Assembly (NCBI RefSeq): GCF_000429265.1
Contig: NZ_AUBN01000012.1
Span: 89,716 to 153,715, forward strand
Source: Actinomyces gerencseriae DSM 6844
GTDB taxonomy: Bacteria; Actinomycetota; Actinomycetes; Actinomycetales; Actinomycetaceae
Length of the DNA stretch: 64,000 bases
Direction: 5' to 3'
Made by a program: the position numbers and the translations under genes. Position 1 is the first letter of the stretch. Every line of letters starts with the position of its first letter. Below the pieces are notes generated by a model. The model searched no databases. It was not told the origin of the DNA and was given only the letters and a program-made list of their open reading frames with translations. Positions 43,787 to 53,456 of the stretch are shown here, piece by piece.

Positions 43787-44029
43787 TCAGCCCGCCGAGA
43801 GCGCGGACTCGATCAGGCCCTGCAGGACGCTCTGCAGGGAGCCCGACCGCATGATGGCGAGCAGGAGTCCGGCGAAGGCGGCGGCCGCCAGGGTGCCGAT
43901 GGCGTACTCGGCGGTGGCCATGCCGGCCTCGCCGTCGTCGTCCTTCGTGCCGTCCGGGGCGAGGCGGTTCTCGCCCCGGAGGTGTGCGAGGCTCCAGGCG
44001 TCGCGCACGGTGTTCCAGATGTGCTTCAT
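43787..44029 (-). CDS. DUF4244 protein, Flp pilin-like subunit
   Basis: The 80-aa protein ends with DDDGEAGMATAEYAIGTLAAAAFAGLLLAI, the class III prepilin pattern (G/M cut followed by TAEYA and a hydrophobic helix). DUF4244 proteins are the Flp-pilin-like partners in actinobacterial Tad clusters. GAGGAGAACACG precedes the ATG. It leads the three-gene pilin operon; the tadA/B/C assembly genes are not in this window. Confidence 0.88.
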   Translation of the reverse strand: MKHIWNTVRDAWSLAHLRGENRLAPDGTKDDDGEAGMATAEYAIGTLAAAAFAGLLLAIMRSGSLQSVLQGLIESALSAG

Positions 44030-44403
44030 CGTGTTCTCCTCGGGGTGGAGGGGCCCGATCGGCCGACGTCGCGCGCCCCCGGCCGCCCGGACTCCGCGGG
44101 CACCGTGCCCGCCCCACCAGGGTCGGATACGGGCGCTATCACGCGCATATGGGCCCGTTGAGCCCTGTGGATAAGTCCCGCGCGAGCCCGCCTGTGGAGA
44201 CCTGCGAGGGCCCGATCAAGCCTTGGCCGGTCGTTGGCCGACGAGGAGCGCTACCAGGCCCTGCGTCGCCGAGAGCCTCCGGCTGCGAAGGCGTTCGCCT
44301 CGGCCACGCGCGCCGGGTTCCCGCATTGCGCTGAGCCCGGTAGTCCGCGGCCGACGAGCAGACCGCGGATGACCGGGTTCCTACGTCATCAAGAGCCCCG
44401 CGC
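44030..44403. other. Upstream region of the pilin operon
   Basis: No gene. It contains the promoter side of the DUF4244 operon, and then leads into array B. A TGTGGATAA word at 44167-44175 may belong to a promoter or a DnaA-like site; not supported further. Confidence 0.35.
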
Positions 44404-44596
44404 GGCCGTGCTCGGGCCTGCGCGGTCGTACCCGGGTTCGCATGGTCGTACCTAACTGCGCGCGGTCGTACCTTAGAAGCACTCTAAGGTACGACCGCGC
44501 GCCGCAGAGTACGACCCGGCGCGAGAACGTACGACCGCGCGCCGCAAGGTACGACCCGGCGCGAGAACGTACGACCGCGCGCCCCAGAGTACGACC
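44404..44596. repeat. Array B: head-to-head 20-bp periodic repeat
   Basis: GGTCGTAC starts at 44424, 44444 and 44464, with a degenerate GGCCGTGC at 44404. After the 17-bp centre CTTAGAAGCACTCTAAG (44472-44488), GTACGACC starts at 44489, 44509, 44529, 44549, 44569 and 44589. Every step is exactly 20 bp. The spacers alternate between CGCGCGCC-type and CGGCGCGAGAAC-type sequences on the right arm, suggesting growth by duplication of 40-bp pairs. It lies between the pilin operon promoter side and the 3' end of the SWIM-SNF2 gene. Confidence 0.9.
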
Positions 44597-44645
44597 GCGT
44601 GAGGATCGGACATCGCGAGCCTCAGAGCCCGCCGGGCCCCGAGCC

Positions 44646-47600
44646 TCAGGCCCCGCCGATGAGCTCGCGGATCTCCTGCGCGGTGAGTCGGGCCCGACTC
44701 GCGCCAGCGCCCGCATCGCTCCCCGCGGCGTCATCCCCGGACCCCTCGACCACGCGGTCGAAGAGCTCGGCCTTCTTCTCCTTGAGGGCCATCACCTTCT
44801 CCTCGATGGTCCCCGCGGACACGAGCCGGTAGACCATGACCGACTTGTCCTGACCGATGCGGTGCGTGCGATCGACCGCCTGCTCCTCGACCTGCGGGTT
44901 CCACCACGGGTCGAGCAGGAAGACGTAGTCGGCCTCCGTCAGGGTCAGGCCGAAGCCGCCGGCCTTGAGCGAGATGAGGAAGACGTCCGCCCGCCCGTCG
45001 CGGAAGGCGTCGATGATCTCCTGCCGATTCGCGGTCGTCCCGTCGAGGTAGGCGGTGCGCATCCCGTCGGCCTCCAGCGCCTCGCGCACCCCGGTGAGGT
45101 ACCGCGTGAACTGGCTGAACACGAGGGCCCTGTGCCCCTCGGCCACGACCGGGCGCAGCGTCTCCAGCAGCATCTCGACCTTCGCGGTCCGCTTGCGCCT
45201 GCGGCCGCCGCCGGTCCGACCGATCTCGCCGCCGCGTCGGGGCCCCTCGACGAGCACCGGGTCGAGCGCCATCTGTCGCAGGATCGTCAAGGACTTCAGC
45301 GCGGTGAAGCGCGCCCGCGCGGAGTCCTCCTCCAGCAGCCCCAGAACCTTCTGCCGTTCGCGAGCGAGGCGCCGGTCGTAGGCGCGGCGATGGGCCTCCC
45401 CCAGCTCGACGGACAGGATCTGCTCGCTCTTGTCCGGCAGGTCGGCGGCGACGTCCTCCTTCGTGCGGCGCAGCAGAAAGGGGCGTATCCGGGCGCGCAG
45501 CGCCGCCAGGGCGTCGTCGTCCCCGTGCTCGACGGGACGCCGGTAGACCTTGGCGAAGCGATCGGGCCCCGGCAGCAGGCCGGGCGCCGTGATCGACAGC
45601 AGGCTCCACAGGTCCATGAGCGAGTTCTCCAGCGGCGTGCCGGTGATGGCGAGGGTCGACGGCGTGCGCAGGCGCCGCACCGTCTTGTAGGTGACGGCGG
45701 TGTGGTTCTTGACGAACTGGGCCTCATCGAGCACGACCCACGACCAGTCCACCCCGGTGAACTCCTCCTCCTCGAGCCGCACGATCGTGTAGCTGGTGAC
45801 CACCACGTCGGCACCGGCCACGATCGCGCCCAGGTCCTCGCCCCGCTTGGCGCGCGTGCGGGTCACGGCCCGCACGCGCACATCGGGGCAGAATCGCGCG
45901 GCCTGCTCCACCCAGGCGCCGACGACGCTCGTGGGCGCCACGACGAGCACCGGCCCGCTCCGCCCGTCGGCGGGGACGGCGGCCTCGGAAGCGGTCCCCA
46001 TCGCCCCGGCGTGGGCGGGCTCGGCCCCGGTGGCGGCTCCGGGAGCATCGGTCCCGGCCCCGGCGTCGGCGGGCTCGGCCCCGGCGGAGTCAGCGGTCCC
46101 GCCGGCCGAGGCGGCCCGCGTCTCCAGCATCCGCTGCACGACGGCGAGCACCTGGAGCGTCTTGCCCAGACCCATGTCGTCGGCCAGGACGCCGCCGAGA
46201 CCGGTGGACTGCAGCAGCGCGAGCCACCGGTAGCCGTCGAGCTGGTAGGGACGCAGCGTGGCGCGCAATCCCGTCGGCACGGGCACGTCGATGGCGGAGC
46301 CGATCCCACCGCCGGCCCCGCCCTCATCCTCGGCTCGGGTCCCGGCCCCGGCGTCCCCGACCTCGGCGGCGGCCACCACCGCCAGGAGCCGCTCGACGCC
46401 CTCGCGCCATCGCTGCGTCGCCTCCCCGACGACGCCGAGGCCGACGAGCTCGGCGTACAGCCCCGCCTGGAACGGGGTGACGGACAGGTTCCCGGCGCTG
46501 CGGGCCTCCGGGTCGCGCAGGTCCCGCCCCTCCTCCATGAGCTTGCCCAGGCGCACGATCTCGGGGCGGTCGGCCAGGCTCACCCACCGGCCGGAATCGA
46601 GCAGGACCTCCCCGGCCCCCGTGGCGACCGCCGTCATGAGCCGGTCGATGGGGACGTCCTCGTCGCCGACCCTGACGCTCACCCGCAGGGAGAACCAATC
46701 GAGCTGCTCGGCATCGTCGGCGACATCGGTGGTGATGAGCGGGGCCTCCTCGGCCTCGCGGTAGTCGGGCACCTCCCCCGCCATCTCCACGACGACGCCG
46801 TCGATCCGCTCCAGCGCCGGCAGAGCCTGCGCGACGAGCCGGGCCGTGCCCATCCCCCCGTAGGTCCCGGCATGCCACAGGGGGCCGTGCGTCTCCGCCA
46901 GGGGCAGGCACTCGTCCACGACGCGGCGGGCCAGCCGGTCCTCGGCGGCGTGGTCACGAGCAGCGGGGGCGGCGGCCCCGGGGTCGGTCATCCGCGAACC
47001 GCCGCGCGCCGAACGGGCCCCCGCGCCCCGGGCACCGGTCAGGGCCGACGGGGCTCCGGCAGGAGCTGCGGAGCCGGTCTCCGCGCCATTGCCGCCGCTC
47101 CCGCCCGTCCCTTGCCCCCAGTCGAGGGGCTCCGGCCCGTCGAGAACCGTCGTGAGGTCCCCGATGGCCGCCTCGCCCCGGTTCTCACCGTCCTTCGTCA
47201 CGTACCGGATGACCCAGGTCGTCTCCGCGCGGTGCTCGGCGGCATGCACCTTGACGCGCAGCACGGCGACGGGCTCGCCCGTGTCCGGCAGCCTCAGCGC
47301 GGGGTCGAGGTCGATGATCGGAACAGTGGCGGCGAGCCGGCCCAGGTGCGTGTTCTCGAAGCGCTCCACGTCCGCGGCGGGAACCGCGATGCGCTCCTCG
47401 CGCCGCAGGATCCTGCCCAGGACCTCGCCGGGCAGCGGGTCCAGCGGCATGAGGTTGAGAACGCCGTCGGTCCCGGTGAGGGCGTAGCCGTGAGTGGGGT
47501 CGCCGATCGGGCGGGGTCTGGAGCCGCGGGCGCCCCCGGCCGTGAGCCCCTCGACCCCGGACAGGTCGACGGAGGGCGCGATGAGGGCGGTGCCGTCCTT

Positions 47601-48374
47601 CCGCCGCTTGACGCCGACCCCCGCGCGCAGACCGGGCAGGATCCTCACCTGGCTGCCGCCCCGTTGAGCCGTCGTCAGGGTCACACCCGCGTCCACGCTG
47701 CGGCGCAGGACGCCCCATACGCGGGAGGGCAGCGTCTCCAGGGCGATGCGAGCGTTGTGGTAGTAGAGGTAGCCGTCCGGGTCCATGGCGGCCAGGTCCG
47801 CCAGGCACTCCAGGGCCTCGGGAGCGACCTGCCCCGCCAGGTCGCCGTCGAAGACGGCGCGCCAGGAGATGCCCTGCTTGATCCACCCGCGCTTGCCCGC
47901 GATCAGGGGGAGCAGACCCAGTCTGCCGGTCCGGTGCGCACCGGAGTTCTGCGCGGAGATCTCGATGGCGACCGCGCGCCGCGGCGTCCCCCGGGTGCGC
48001 AGCATGTGGATCAGGCGGCGCTCCCAGTCCGTGTCCCCCGGCGGGGCGCCGGCGGCGTCGGCCCTCTCCCGGGCCGCCAGGATCAGGGCCGCCGTGTGCT
48101 TGCAGTTGCTCCCCACGGGGCACGAGCAGCTTCCCCTCCAGGAGATGCGCTTCCCCACCGACTCGGAGAAGACCAGGGTCTGGTAGACCTGGCTCCGTGA
48201 GCCGCGAACCGTGGCGGCTATGATCTCGCCGTTGCCCGACACGGAGATGTTGGAGACCCTGTGCGCCTCCGCGTACCTGCGCCCGCGGGCGAAGGCGGTC
48301 GGTCCCGTCACCGCGGAGACCGTGGCGTCGGTCGTGCGGGCGGGCCAGTCGTCGGGAGTGATCTCTCGGGCCAT
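44646..48374 (-). CDS. SNF2-family helicase with SWIM zinc finger
   Basis: The 1242-aa protein has an N-terminal SWIM finger (SCSCPVGSNCKHTAAL, about residues 82-97) and a C-terminal SNF2/Rad54-type ATPase (about 690-1230): LRPYQLDGYRWLALL, DDMGLGKTLQ (about 733), VLDEAQFVKN, ITGTPLENS, SLKAGGFGLTLTEADYVFLLDPWWNP and HRIGQDKSVMVYRL. An Ala/Gly-rich acidic insert breaks the core between helicase motifs I and Ia. Members remodel protein-DNA complexes and are common chromosomal genes in actinobacteria, sometimes linked to repair; no partner gene here shows the role. The start ATG 48374 has AGGGTG upstream. Confidence 0.93.
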   Translation of the reverse strand: MAREITPDDWPARTTDATVSAVTGPTAFARGRRYAEAHRVSNISVSGNGEIIAATVRGSRSQVYQTLVFSESVGKRISWRGSCSCPVGSNCKHTAALILAARERADAAGAPPGDTDWERRLIHMLRTRGTPRRAVAIEISAQNSGAHRTGRLGLLPLIAGKRGWIKQGISWRAVFDGDLAGQVAPEALECLADLAAMDPDGYLYYHNARIALETLPSRVWGVLRRSVDAGVTLTTAQRGGSQVRILPGLRAGVGVKRRKDGTALIAPSVDLSGVEGLTAGGARGSRPRPIGDPTHGYALTGTDGVLNLMPLDPLPGEVLGRILRREERIAVPAADVERFENTHLGRLAATVPIIDLDPALRLPDTGEPVAVLRVKVHAAEHRAETTWVIRYVTKDGENRGEAAIGDLTTVLDGPEPLDWGQGTGGSGGNGAETGSAAPAGAPSALTGARGAGARSARGGSRMTDPGAAAPAARDHAAEDRLARRVVDECLPLAETHGPLWHAGTYGGMGTARLVAQALPALERIDGVVVEMAGEVPDYREAEEAPLITTDVADDAEQLDWFSLRVSVRVGDEDVPIDRLMTAVATGAGEVLLDSGRWVSLADRPEIVRLGKLMEEGRDLRDPEARSAGNLSVTPFQAGLYAELVGLGVVGEATQRWREGVERLLAVVAAAEVGDAGAGTRAEDEGGAGGGIGSAIDVPVPTGLRATLRPYQLDGYRWLALLQSTGLGGVLADDMGLGKTLQVLAVVQRMLETRAASAGGTADSAGAEPADAGAGTDAPGAATGAEPAHAGAMGTASEAAVPADGRSGPVLVVAPTSVVGAWVEQAARFCPDVRVRAVTRTRAKRGEDLGAIVAGADVVVTSYTIVRLEEEEFTGVDWSWVVLDEAQFVKNHTAVTYKTVRRLRTPSTLAITGTPLENSLMDLWSLLSITAPGLLPGPDRFAKVYRRPVEHGDDDALAALRARIRPFLLRRTKEDVAADLPDKSEQILSVELGEAHRRAYDRRLARERQKVLGLLEEDSARARFTALKSLTILRQMALDPVLVEGPRRGGEIGRTGGGRRRKRTAKVEMLLETLRPVVAEGHRALVFSQFTRYLTGVREALEADGMRTAYLDGTTANRQEIIDAFRDGRADVFLISLKAGGFGLTLTEADYVFLLDPWWNPQVEEQAVDRTHRIGQDKSVMVYRLVSAGTIEEKVMALKEKKAELFDRVVEGSGDDAAGSDAGAGASRARLTAQEIRELIGGA

Positions 48375-48548
48375 GAAAGCACCCTACGAGCAGGGTACGA
48401 CGCATTGCGGGGCCCGCCAGGCCTGGTGCATCGCACGGCCCCGCCGCGGGCGGGAGCGGCTCAGAGCTCGCCGGGAGCACCCATGACGCGAGCCGGCTCC
48501 GCGTGCGGGCGAGGTGCGCTCCGTCGCCCCGAAGCTCGCCCCGCGCCC

Positions 48549-48658
48549 GGGCGGGGAGGCCGGCAGCTCAGGGCGGGGAGGCCGGCAGCTCAGGGCGGGG
48601 AGGCCGGCAGCTCAGGGCGGGGAGGCCGGCAGCTCAGGGCGGGGAGGCCGGCAGCTCA
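48549..48658. repeat. Five perfect tandem copies of a 22-bp unit
   Basis: The unit starts GGGCGGGGAGGCC and ends GGCAGCTCA; copies begin at 48549, 48571, 48593, 48615 and 48637 without a mismatch, followed by a partial GGG. Each unit holds the palindromes GCCGGC and AGCT. It is a minisatellite (VNTR) in the 387-bp gap between the convergent/adjacent ends of the SWIM-SNF2 start and the antiporter stop; identity of the copies implies recent expansion. No gene is seen in 48375-48761. Confidence 0.9.
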
Positions 48659-48761
48659 GGGCTCTTCATAGACACGATGGAGCCGCCCGCCCCGCGCCCG
48701 GGCGACGGTCGGGCGATTCACCGTCGAGCGGGCGCGACTGCCGCGCTCGTCCCGTGCCGTC

Positions 48762-50489
48762 TCAGCTCTCGCCCTCACTGCCGGCACCCCCGCGGCGGAC
48801 CTCCTCGTGCAATTCGCGCAGCTGTTCGAGCTCGCGACGACGCTGGGCGCGATCCTGCGCCCACAGCACGGCGCGGCGCTGACGGGTCTCCTCGCGCTCG
48901 AGCCTCAGCTGTCGGCGCATCTGCTGGCGCCAGTGCGTCCGCTCGGCCTCGATCTGCGCCAGGCGCTCGGCCAGGCGGCGCGACTCCGTCTCCGACAGGC
49001 CGTGATGGTGGAAGATGAGGTCGCGGCCACGACGCGGCAGACCGCTGGCGGGCGTCGACGGGACAGGCGACTCGGGGGACGCGGCCGACGACATCGGGGC
49101 CGCCGGGCGCTGGGCGGTGGGACCGGCCTCCTCGCCGTCGGCCGTCGCGGCGCCGTCGTCGGCGGACGGCGTCCCCAGGCCGGCGGGCCGCCGCGGCTCG
49201 CTCACGAGCATCTCGCCGGTGTCGCCCGAGGCCTCGATGAGGCCGTGACCATGCCGCTCGCGCGGCCCCTGGACGACGGCGAGCGCCTCGACGGCGGGGG
49301 CGTGGTCGTCGGCGGCGGACAGGGCCAGCCCGAACGTCGGCATGACCAGCACGCTGACGGCGCCGGCCAGCACCAGGGTGGAGGCGAAGGAGGAGGTCAT
49401 GGCGTCGGCGCTCACCGCGACCTGGGTGACGGCCACGATGATGGGTAGGGCCGTGGTGGAGTACACGGCGATCTGCAGGGACTGGCGCATGGAGTAGGCG
49501 CGCGAGCCGTTGCGGCGCCGCTCCAGGCGGGAGGCGACCCACACCGGCAGGCCCCGCACGAGCACGAGCAGGAGCAGGAAGGCGCCGATGGTCGCCAGCG
49601 ACTGCTCCGACATGCCCAGCTCGATCCCCATGCCGGAGACGACGAAGAAGATCGGGATGAAGAAGCCGTAGGCGAGCCCGTCGAGCTTCTCCTCGAACTG
49701 GCGATTCCCGTCGGGCAGGGCGTAGCGCAGGATGAATCCGGCGGCGAAGGCGCCCAGGACGACGTCGAGGTCGAAGGCCTCCGCGAGCGCGCACAGGCCC
49801 ACCAGCAGCAGGACCGTGATGCGCACCGTGGTCTGCGCCGTCGTCGTGCCGCCCAGCCGGATGGCCTCGATCAGCCGCCGCCCGGCGCGGCGCACCCGGT
49901 CGGTGAAGCGCACGATGGCGAAGGTGACGACGCCGAAGAGGACGAGGATCGCCAGGCTCGCCCCGGTCGAGCGCGACCCGAGCAGAAGCGCCATGAGGAT
50001 GACGGGGCCGACCTCGCCGACGGCGCCGTGATTGAGGATCGCCGCGCCCACCGCCGTGGGCAGCAGCCCCCGTTCGCGCAGGATGGGCAGGATCGTGCCG
50101 ATGGCGGTGGAGGTCATGGCGATGGCGATGGCGATGCCGTTGGCGGAGAAGACCCCGCCGGACACTCCGACGGCGGCGACCGCCGCGAAGGCGAGGCCGA
50201 GGGACCCGGCCCAGGCGGCCATGGCGTGGCGGCCGCCGGAGCCGCGCAGCTCGTTGACGTCGATCTCGTAGCCGGCCATGAGGAAGAGGAACGAGACGCC
50301 GAGCTCCTTGAGGAACTCGATGTCTTGGCCCTCGTGGGCGATGCCGAGGCCACTGGGGCCGATGAGCACGCCTCCGGCGATGAGCAGGACGGTCTCCGGA
50401 AGCAGGCGCTTGGGGACGCTCCAGGAGATGAGCGGCGCGATGAAGGAGACCGCCACAATGCACAGCAGGGAGACGAAGACTGCGCTCAT
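48762..50489 (-). CDS. Kef-type cation:proton antiporter (CPA2 family)
   Basis: The 575-aa protein has about 12 transmembrane helices in its first 400 residues. The family pattern is visible: GGVLIGPSGLGIAHEG, LKELGVSFLFLMAGYEID, STAIGTILPILRERG and GAFAAGFILRYALPDG. The C-terminal tail is a polar Ala/Pro linker followed by a highly charged helix (ESRRLAERLAQIEAERTHWR) ending in an Arg/Glu-rich coiled coil, not the RCK domain of KefB/KefC. It probably exchanges K+ or Na+ for H+ across the membrane. ATG 50489 has AAAGGAA upstream. Confidence 0.92.
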   Translation of the reverse strand: MSAVFVSLLCIVAVSFIAPLISWSVPKRLLPETVLLIAGGVLIGPSGLGIAHEGQDIEFLKELGVSFLFLMAGYEIDVNELRGSGGRHAMAAWAGSLGLAFAAVAAVGVSGGVFSANGIAIAIAMTSTAIGTILPILRERGLLPTAVGAAILNHGAVGEVGPVILMALLLGSRSTGASLAILVLFGVVTFAIVRFTDRVRRAGRRLIEAIRLGGTTTAQTTVRITVLLLVGLCALAEAFDLDVVLGAFAAGFILRYALPDGNRQFEEKLDGLAYGFFIPIFFVVSGMGIELGMSEQSLATIGAFLLLLVLVRGLPVWVASRLERRRNGSRAYSMRQSLQIAVYSTTALPIIVAVTQVAVSADAMTSSFASTLVLAGAVSVLVMPTFGLALSAADDHAPAVEALAVVQGPRERHGHGLIEASGDTGEMLVSEPRRPAGLGTPSADDGAATADGEEAGPTAQRPAAPMSSAASPESPVPSTPASGLPRRGRDLIFHHHGLSETESRRLAERLAQIEAERTHWRQQMRRQLRLEREETRQRRAVLWAQDRAQRRRELEQLRELHEEVRRGGAGSEGES

Positions 50490-50701
50490 GCCTGTTCCTT
50501 TCCTCGGTGGCTTCCCCCCGGCAGGGGCCCGCGGGCCGGGGCGGTGCCCGGGCCCGCGGTGTCGGGCGCGCGACCGAGTCCGCTCCGGCGATGACCGGCG
50601 GTGGGGATGATACCCAGGCCCCGGCGCCCCGGTCGGATCGCGCGAGTCGGTGACGCCGCCGCCGGCCCGGGCCCGCGACGCGCCTCCCGGGCGACGCGTT
50701 C

Positions 50702-51355
50702 TCAGGAGCTCGGGAAGACCGGGAAGAGCTCGGGCGGTACCAGGTGGATGCCGCCGAAGTCCAACTCGCCGGCGGCCTCCGCGTCCAGCCACGGCTCGAG
50801 CCACTCCAGGAAGCGCAGGGGCCTGCGTGTGGTGGGGTGGACCATGGGGAGGATGCCGCAGTCATTGGCGAGGTCGAAATACCACACGGTGCCCCTCACC
50901 TCGGGGTCGGCGGCGGCGACCACCAGGATCGTGTCCATGCCGCAGCCCTCCGTGCACAGGGGGATCCATCCGCGGTCGGCCTCGCCGCGCTCCAGCGCGT
51001 CCCAGTAGGGGTCCTCGTCCGCGGGGTCGCAGACCAGCGGCCGGGTGAAGGTGCAGGGGAAGGGACGGCCGGGGTCGAAGTGGCTGAGATCGTTGTCCCG
51101 GTCGGGCACGCCGAGCTCGCGCAGCCCGTGGAAGGGCCGGGTGCCGGACCCCGCGACCCGGGTGATGAAGGCGCGGTAGTCCTCGGGCAGGACGACCCCG
51201 TGCTCCGCCTCCCAGGCCGCCACCGCCGGCTCCGCCAGAGGCGGCCGCCACCGCATCGCGCCGCCGGGAGCGGAGCCGGGATCCCGGCGGGACGTCAGTC
51301 CCACGAGCTTGTCCGCCACGCGCTCAAGATCGTCGGATACCGCCACCGACGACAT
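50702..51355 (-). CDS. SMI1/KNR4-family protein
   Basis: The 217-aa protein shows the SMI1/KNR4 pattern: VAAWEAEHGVVLPEDYRAFITRVAGSG (about residues 45-72), then GWIPLCTEGCGMDTILVVAA and GTVWYFD, with FLEWLEPWLD near the end. The family often serves as immunity proteins against polymorphic toxins, or as general protein-binding scaffolds. No toxin gene is adjacent, so the role is open. ATG 51355 was chosen because the conserved part begins soon after; the MFS gene stop lies just upstream on the same strand. Confidence 0.82.
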   Translation of the reverse strand: MSSVAVSDDLERVADKLVGLTSRRDPGSAPGGAMRWRPPLAEPAVAAWEAEHGVVLPEDYRAFITRVAGSGTRPFHGLRELGVPDRDNDLSHFDPGRPFPCTFTRPLVCDPADEDPYWDALERGEADRGWIPLCTEGCGMDTILVVAAADPEVRGTVWYFDLANDCGILPMVHPTTRRPLRFLEWLEPWLDAEAAGELDFGGIHLVPPELFPVFPSS

Positions 51356-51356
51356 G

Positions 51357-52589
51357 CTACCCGGCCTCGCTCGGGCAGGTCTTCCTCCCTTGATCCCTTC
51401 CCGGCCCGGGGCCGACGGCTCTCGAACGCCGCCGTACGGCATCAGCTCCGATGGACACAGCCGCAGCGGGCAGCGCGATTCCCGCGGTCGCCGCGGGAAT
51501 CGCCCACGAACGGCCGGAGGCGAGAACGCCGCCGATTGCGCCCGCGATCGATACGGCGATGTACATGGCCGAGGAGTTCAGCGCGACCGGCAGACCCGAA
51601 CGAGTCCGATCCGCGGACAGAAGACGATGCTGCTGCGGACCGGTGATGGCCCAGGCGGCAAGGCCGAACAGCGCTGCCGTGGCCAGCACCGTTGCACGGC
51701 CCGTCGCGAACCGTGCCGCGACAGCGACGATCGCGATCAGGAGCAGCGCCCCGGTGACGATCGGCGAGGCACCGCAGCGGTCCGCGGCGCGACCCGCCAG
51801 AAGATTGCCCACGGCTCCGGCGGCTCCGACGACCGCAAGCACCAGGGCCAGGAATCCGGGCTCCGCGGTGAAGGGCGCGTAAACGATGGAGATGTAGGCG
51901 TAGAACAGGTACACGGCGACGAAGCCGACGAGAGTGGTGGCAAGCACCCACCGGATCACAGGTACGCGAAGAGGTGCGAGTCGCTGCCGCAGTCCGCGTC
52001 TGGAGGCTCCTGGCAGCGCAGGTACGCCGCGCACGACGACGGCTCCGACGAGTACGGTCGCGAAAGCGATTCCCCAGAGCACATTCCGCCAGCCGTACTG
52101 ACCGCCGACGACGGTTCCCAGCGGCGCCCCGGCGGCGGTGGCGACCGTCATCCCCGTCATCACCACGGCGATCGCCCGAGCACGTCCATCGGGCCGAGCG
52201 AGGGAAGCCGCGATCAGGATCGCCGTCGGCGTGATGAGGGAGGCGCCCGCAGCCGTCACCGCCCGCCAGACGAGGAGATACCAGTACGTGGGCGCCGTGG
52301 CGGACAGGCCGTTGCCCGCCACGAACAGTCCCAGCCCGATCAGCAGTGTCGTCCGACGCGGCAGGGACTCCGTGGACATTGACAGCAGCGGCGCGAGAAC
52401 CGCGTAGCACAGGGCGAACACCGTGGTCACCTGCCCCGCCGCACCGAGGCTCACATCCAGGTCCGAGGAAAGGGCGGGTAGAAGTCCGGCGAACACGAGC
52501 CCCTCCGTGCCCACCGCGAACACGGACGAGGCGAGCAGCAAAAGAGCGAGACGGTTCCGCCTCATCGAGATGGCACTGATTTGTTCCAT
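51357..52589 (-). CDS. MFS transporter, DHA1 (12-TM) family
   Basis: The protein of about 410 aa has 12 hydrophobic helices with the AraJ/sugar-efflux-type pattern: SSVFAVGTEGLVFAGLLPAL in helix 1, LPRRTTLLIGLGLFVAGNGLSA after the helix 2-3 loop, and GMTVATAAGAPLGTVVGG (motif C-like). It should export a small molecule. It is divergent from a TetR gene with a shared 74-bp gap carrying inverted ACGGTACCA sites, so the TetR protein likely represses it. The start may be ATG 52589 or the in-frame ATG 52616, which would overlap the operator; neither has a clear ribosome binding site. Confidence 0.88.
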   Translation of the reverse strand: MEQISAISMRRNRLALLLLASSVFAVGTEGLVFAGLLPALSSDLDVSLGAAGQVTTVFALCYAVLAPLLSMSTESLPRRTTLLIGLGLFVAGNGLSATAPTYWYLLVWRAVTAAGASLITPTAILIAASLARPDGRARAIAVVMTGMTVATAAGAPLGTVVGGQYGWRNVLWGIAFATVLVGAVVVRGVPALPGASRRGLRQRLAPLRVPVIRWVLATTLVGFVAVYLFYAYISIVYAPFTAEPGFLALVLAVVGAAGAVGNLLAGRAADRCGASPIVTGALLLIAIVAVAARFATGRATVLATAALFGLAAWAITGPQQHRLLSADRTRSGLPVALNSSAMYIAVSIAGAIGGVLASGRSWAIPAATAGIALPAAAVSIGADAVRRRSRAVGPGPGRDQGRKTCPSEAG

Positions 52590-52596
52590 ATCCAAA

Positions 52597-52655
52597 ACGG
52601 TACCATTATGTTTCATGTTGTTGGGGCGAGTCCGAGCGACACGACGTGGTACCGT
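52597..52655. promoter_or_regulatory. Paired operator sites between the MFS and TetR genes
   Basis: ACGGTACCA (52597-52605) and its complement TGGTACCGT (52647-52655) lie in the divergent promoter region, one near each gene start, each built on the palindrome GGTACC. This is the expected layout for a TetR protein controlling itself and the exporter. Confidence 0.55.
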
Positions 52656-52662
52656 CCGTCAC

Positions 52663-53307
52663 ATGGCGCGCCGAGCCCGTGAGCGACTCCTGGAATCCGC
52701 ACGTGACTTGTTCGCCGCCGACGGTATCCGAGCAGTCAGCGTCGAACAGTTGCTGGAGAGATCGGGCGTAGGGCGCGCCTCGTTTTATCGGCACTTCGCA
52801 ACCAAGGACGAACTCGTCGTGGCCGTGCTCAGTCGTTACAACGAACGGTGGCACGCCATGCTTCGCAGGGCGCTGTGCGAGGGCGCCGGTGTGCTGACGG
52901 TCTTCGACGTCCTGGCTGCCCGCCTCTCAGAACCGGACTACCGCGGTTGCCTGGCCCTCACGGCGCTCATGGAGTTCCGCGAGCGCGGTCACCCCGTGCA
53001 CCGTGCCGCCATGAGGCACCAGAAGGCGACTGCCGCTGGCCTGGCGGAGCTGCTCGACCCGGGGCTGTCCGACGAAGAGCGATCACGAATCGGACGGCAG
53101 CTGCTTCAGCTCGTCGACGCCGCGATGATCGCCGCCCTCGATGATCACAGCGGTCGGCCGGTCGCGGAGGCCCGTGCCACCGCCGCGGCCCTCCTGGACA
53201 GCACGAGAGCCGCACCTACCGAGGACTCACCACGGGATCGTCCTGCGCAGGAGGGTGTGTCGGGACACGACGACTCGCAGACGGCCCGGCACCCCCTGCA
53301 CCAATAG
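52663..53307 (+). CDS. TetR-family transcriptional regulator
   Basis: The 214-aa protein starts with a TetR helix-turn-helix (RERLLESARDLFAADGIRAV, SVEQLLERSGVGRASFYRHFATKDELVVAV), followed by a variable helical ligand-binding domain that includes DYRGCLALTALMEF. It is transcribed away from the MFS exporter, typical of a drug-responsive repressor-exporter pair. The C-terminal 30 residues are polar and probably disordered. The 150-bp gap to 53456 is rich in GCCGGGC repeats. Confidence 0.9.
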   Translation: MARRARERLLESARDLFAADGIRAVSVEQLLERSGVGRASFYRHFATKDELVVAVLSRYNERWHAMLRRALCEGAGVLTVFDVLAARLSEPDYRGCLALTALMEFRERGHPVHRAAMRHQKATAAGLAELLDPGLSDEERSRIGRQLLQLVDAAMIAALDDHSGRPVAEARATAAALLDSTRAAPTEDSPRDRPAQEGVSGHDDSQTARHPLHQ

Positions 53308-53456
53308 TCCGGCTCCCGCTCGTCCGCCCGGCGAGCAATCAGCACCGTGATCGAGCCGGGCACGGCGGGGCGGGCCGGGCGCAGCGAAGCAAGCCAAGCA
53401 CAGCGGGCACAGCCGGGCATGCCGGGCCTGGCGGGCCGGGCGCGCCCCGTCGGGCG

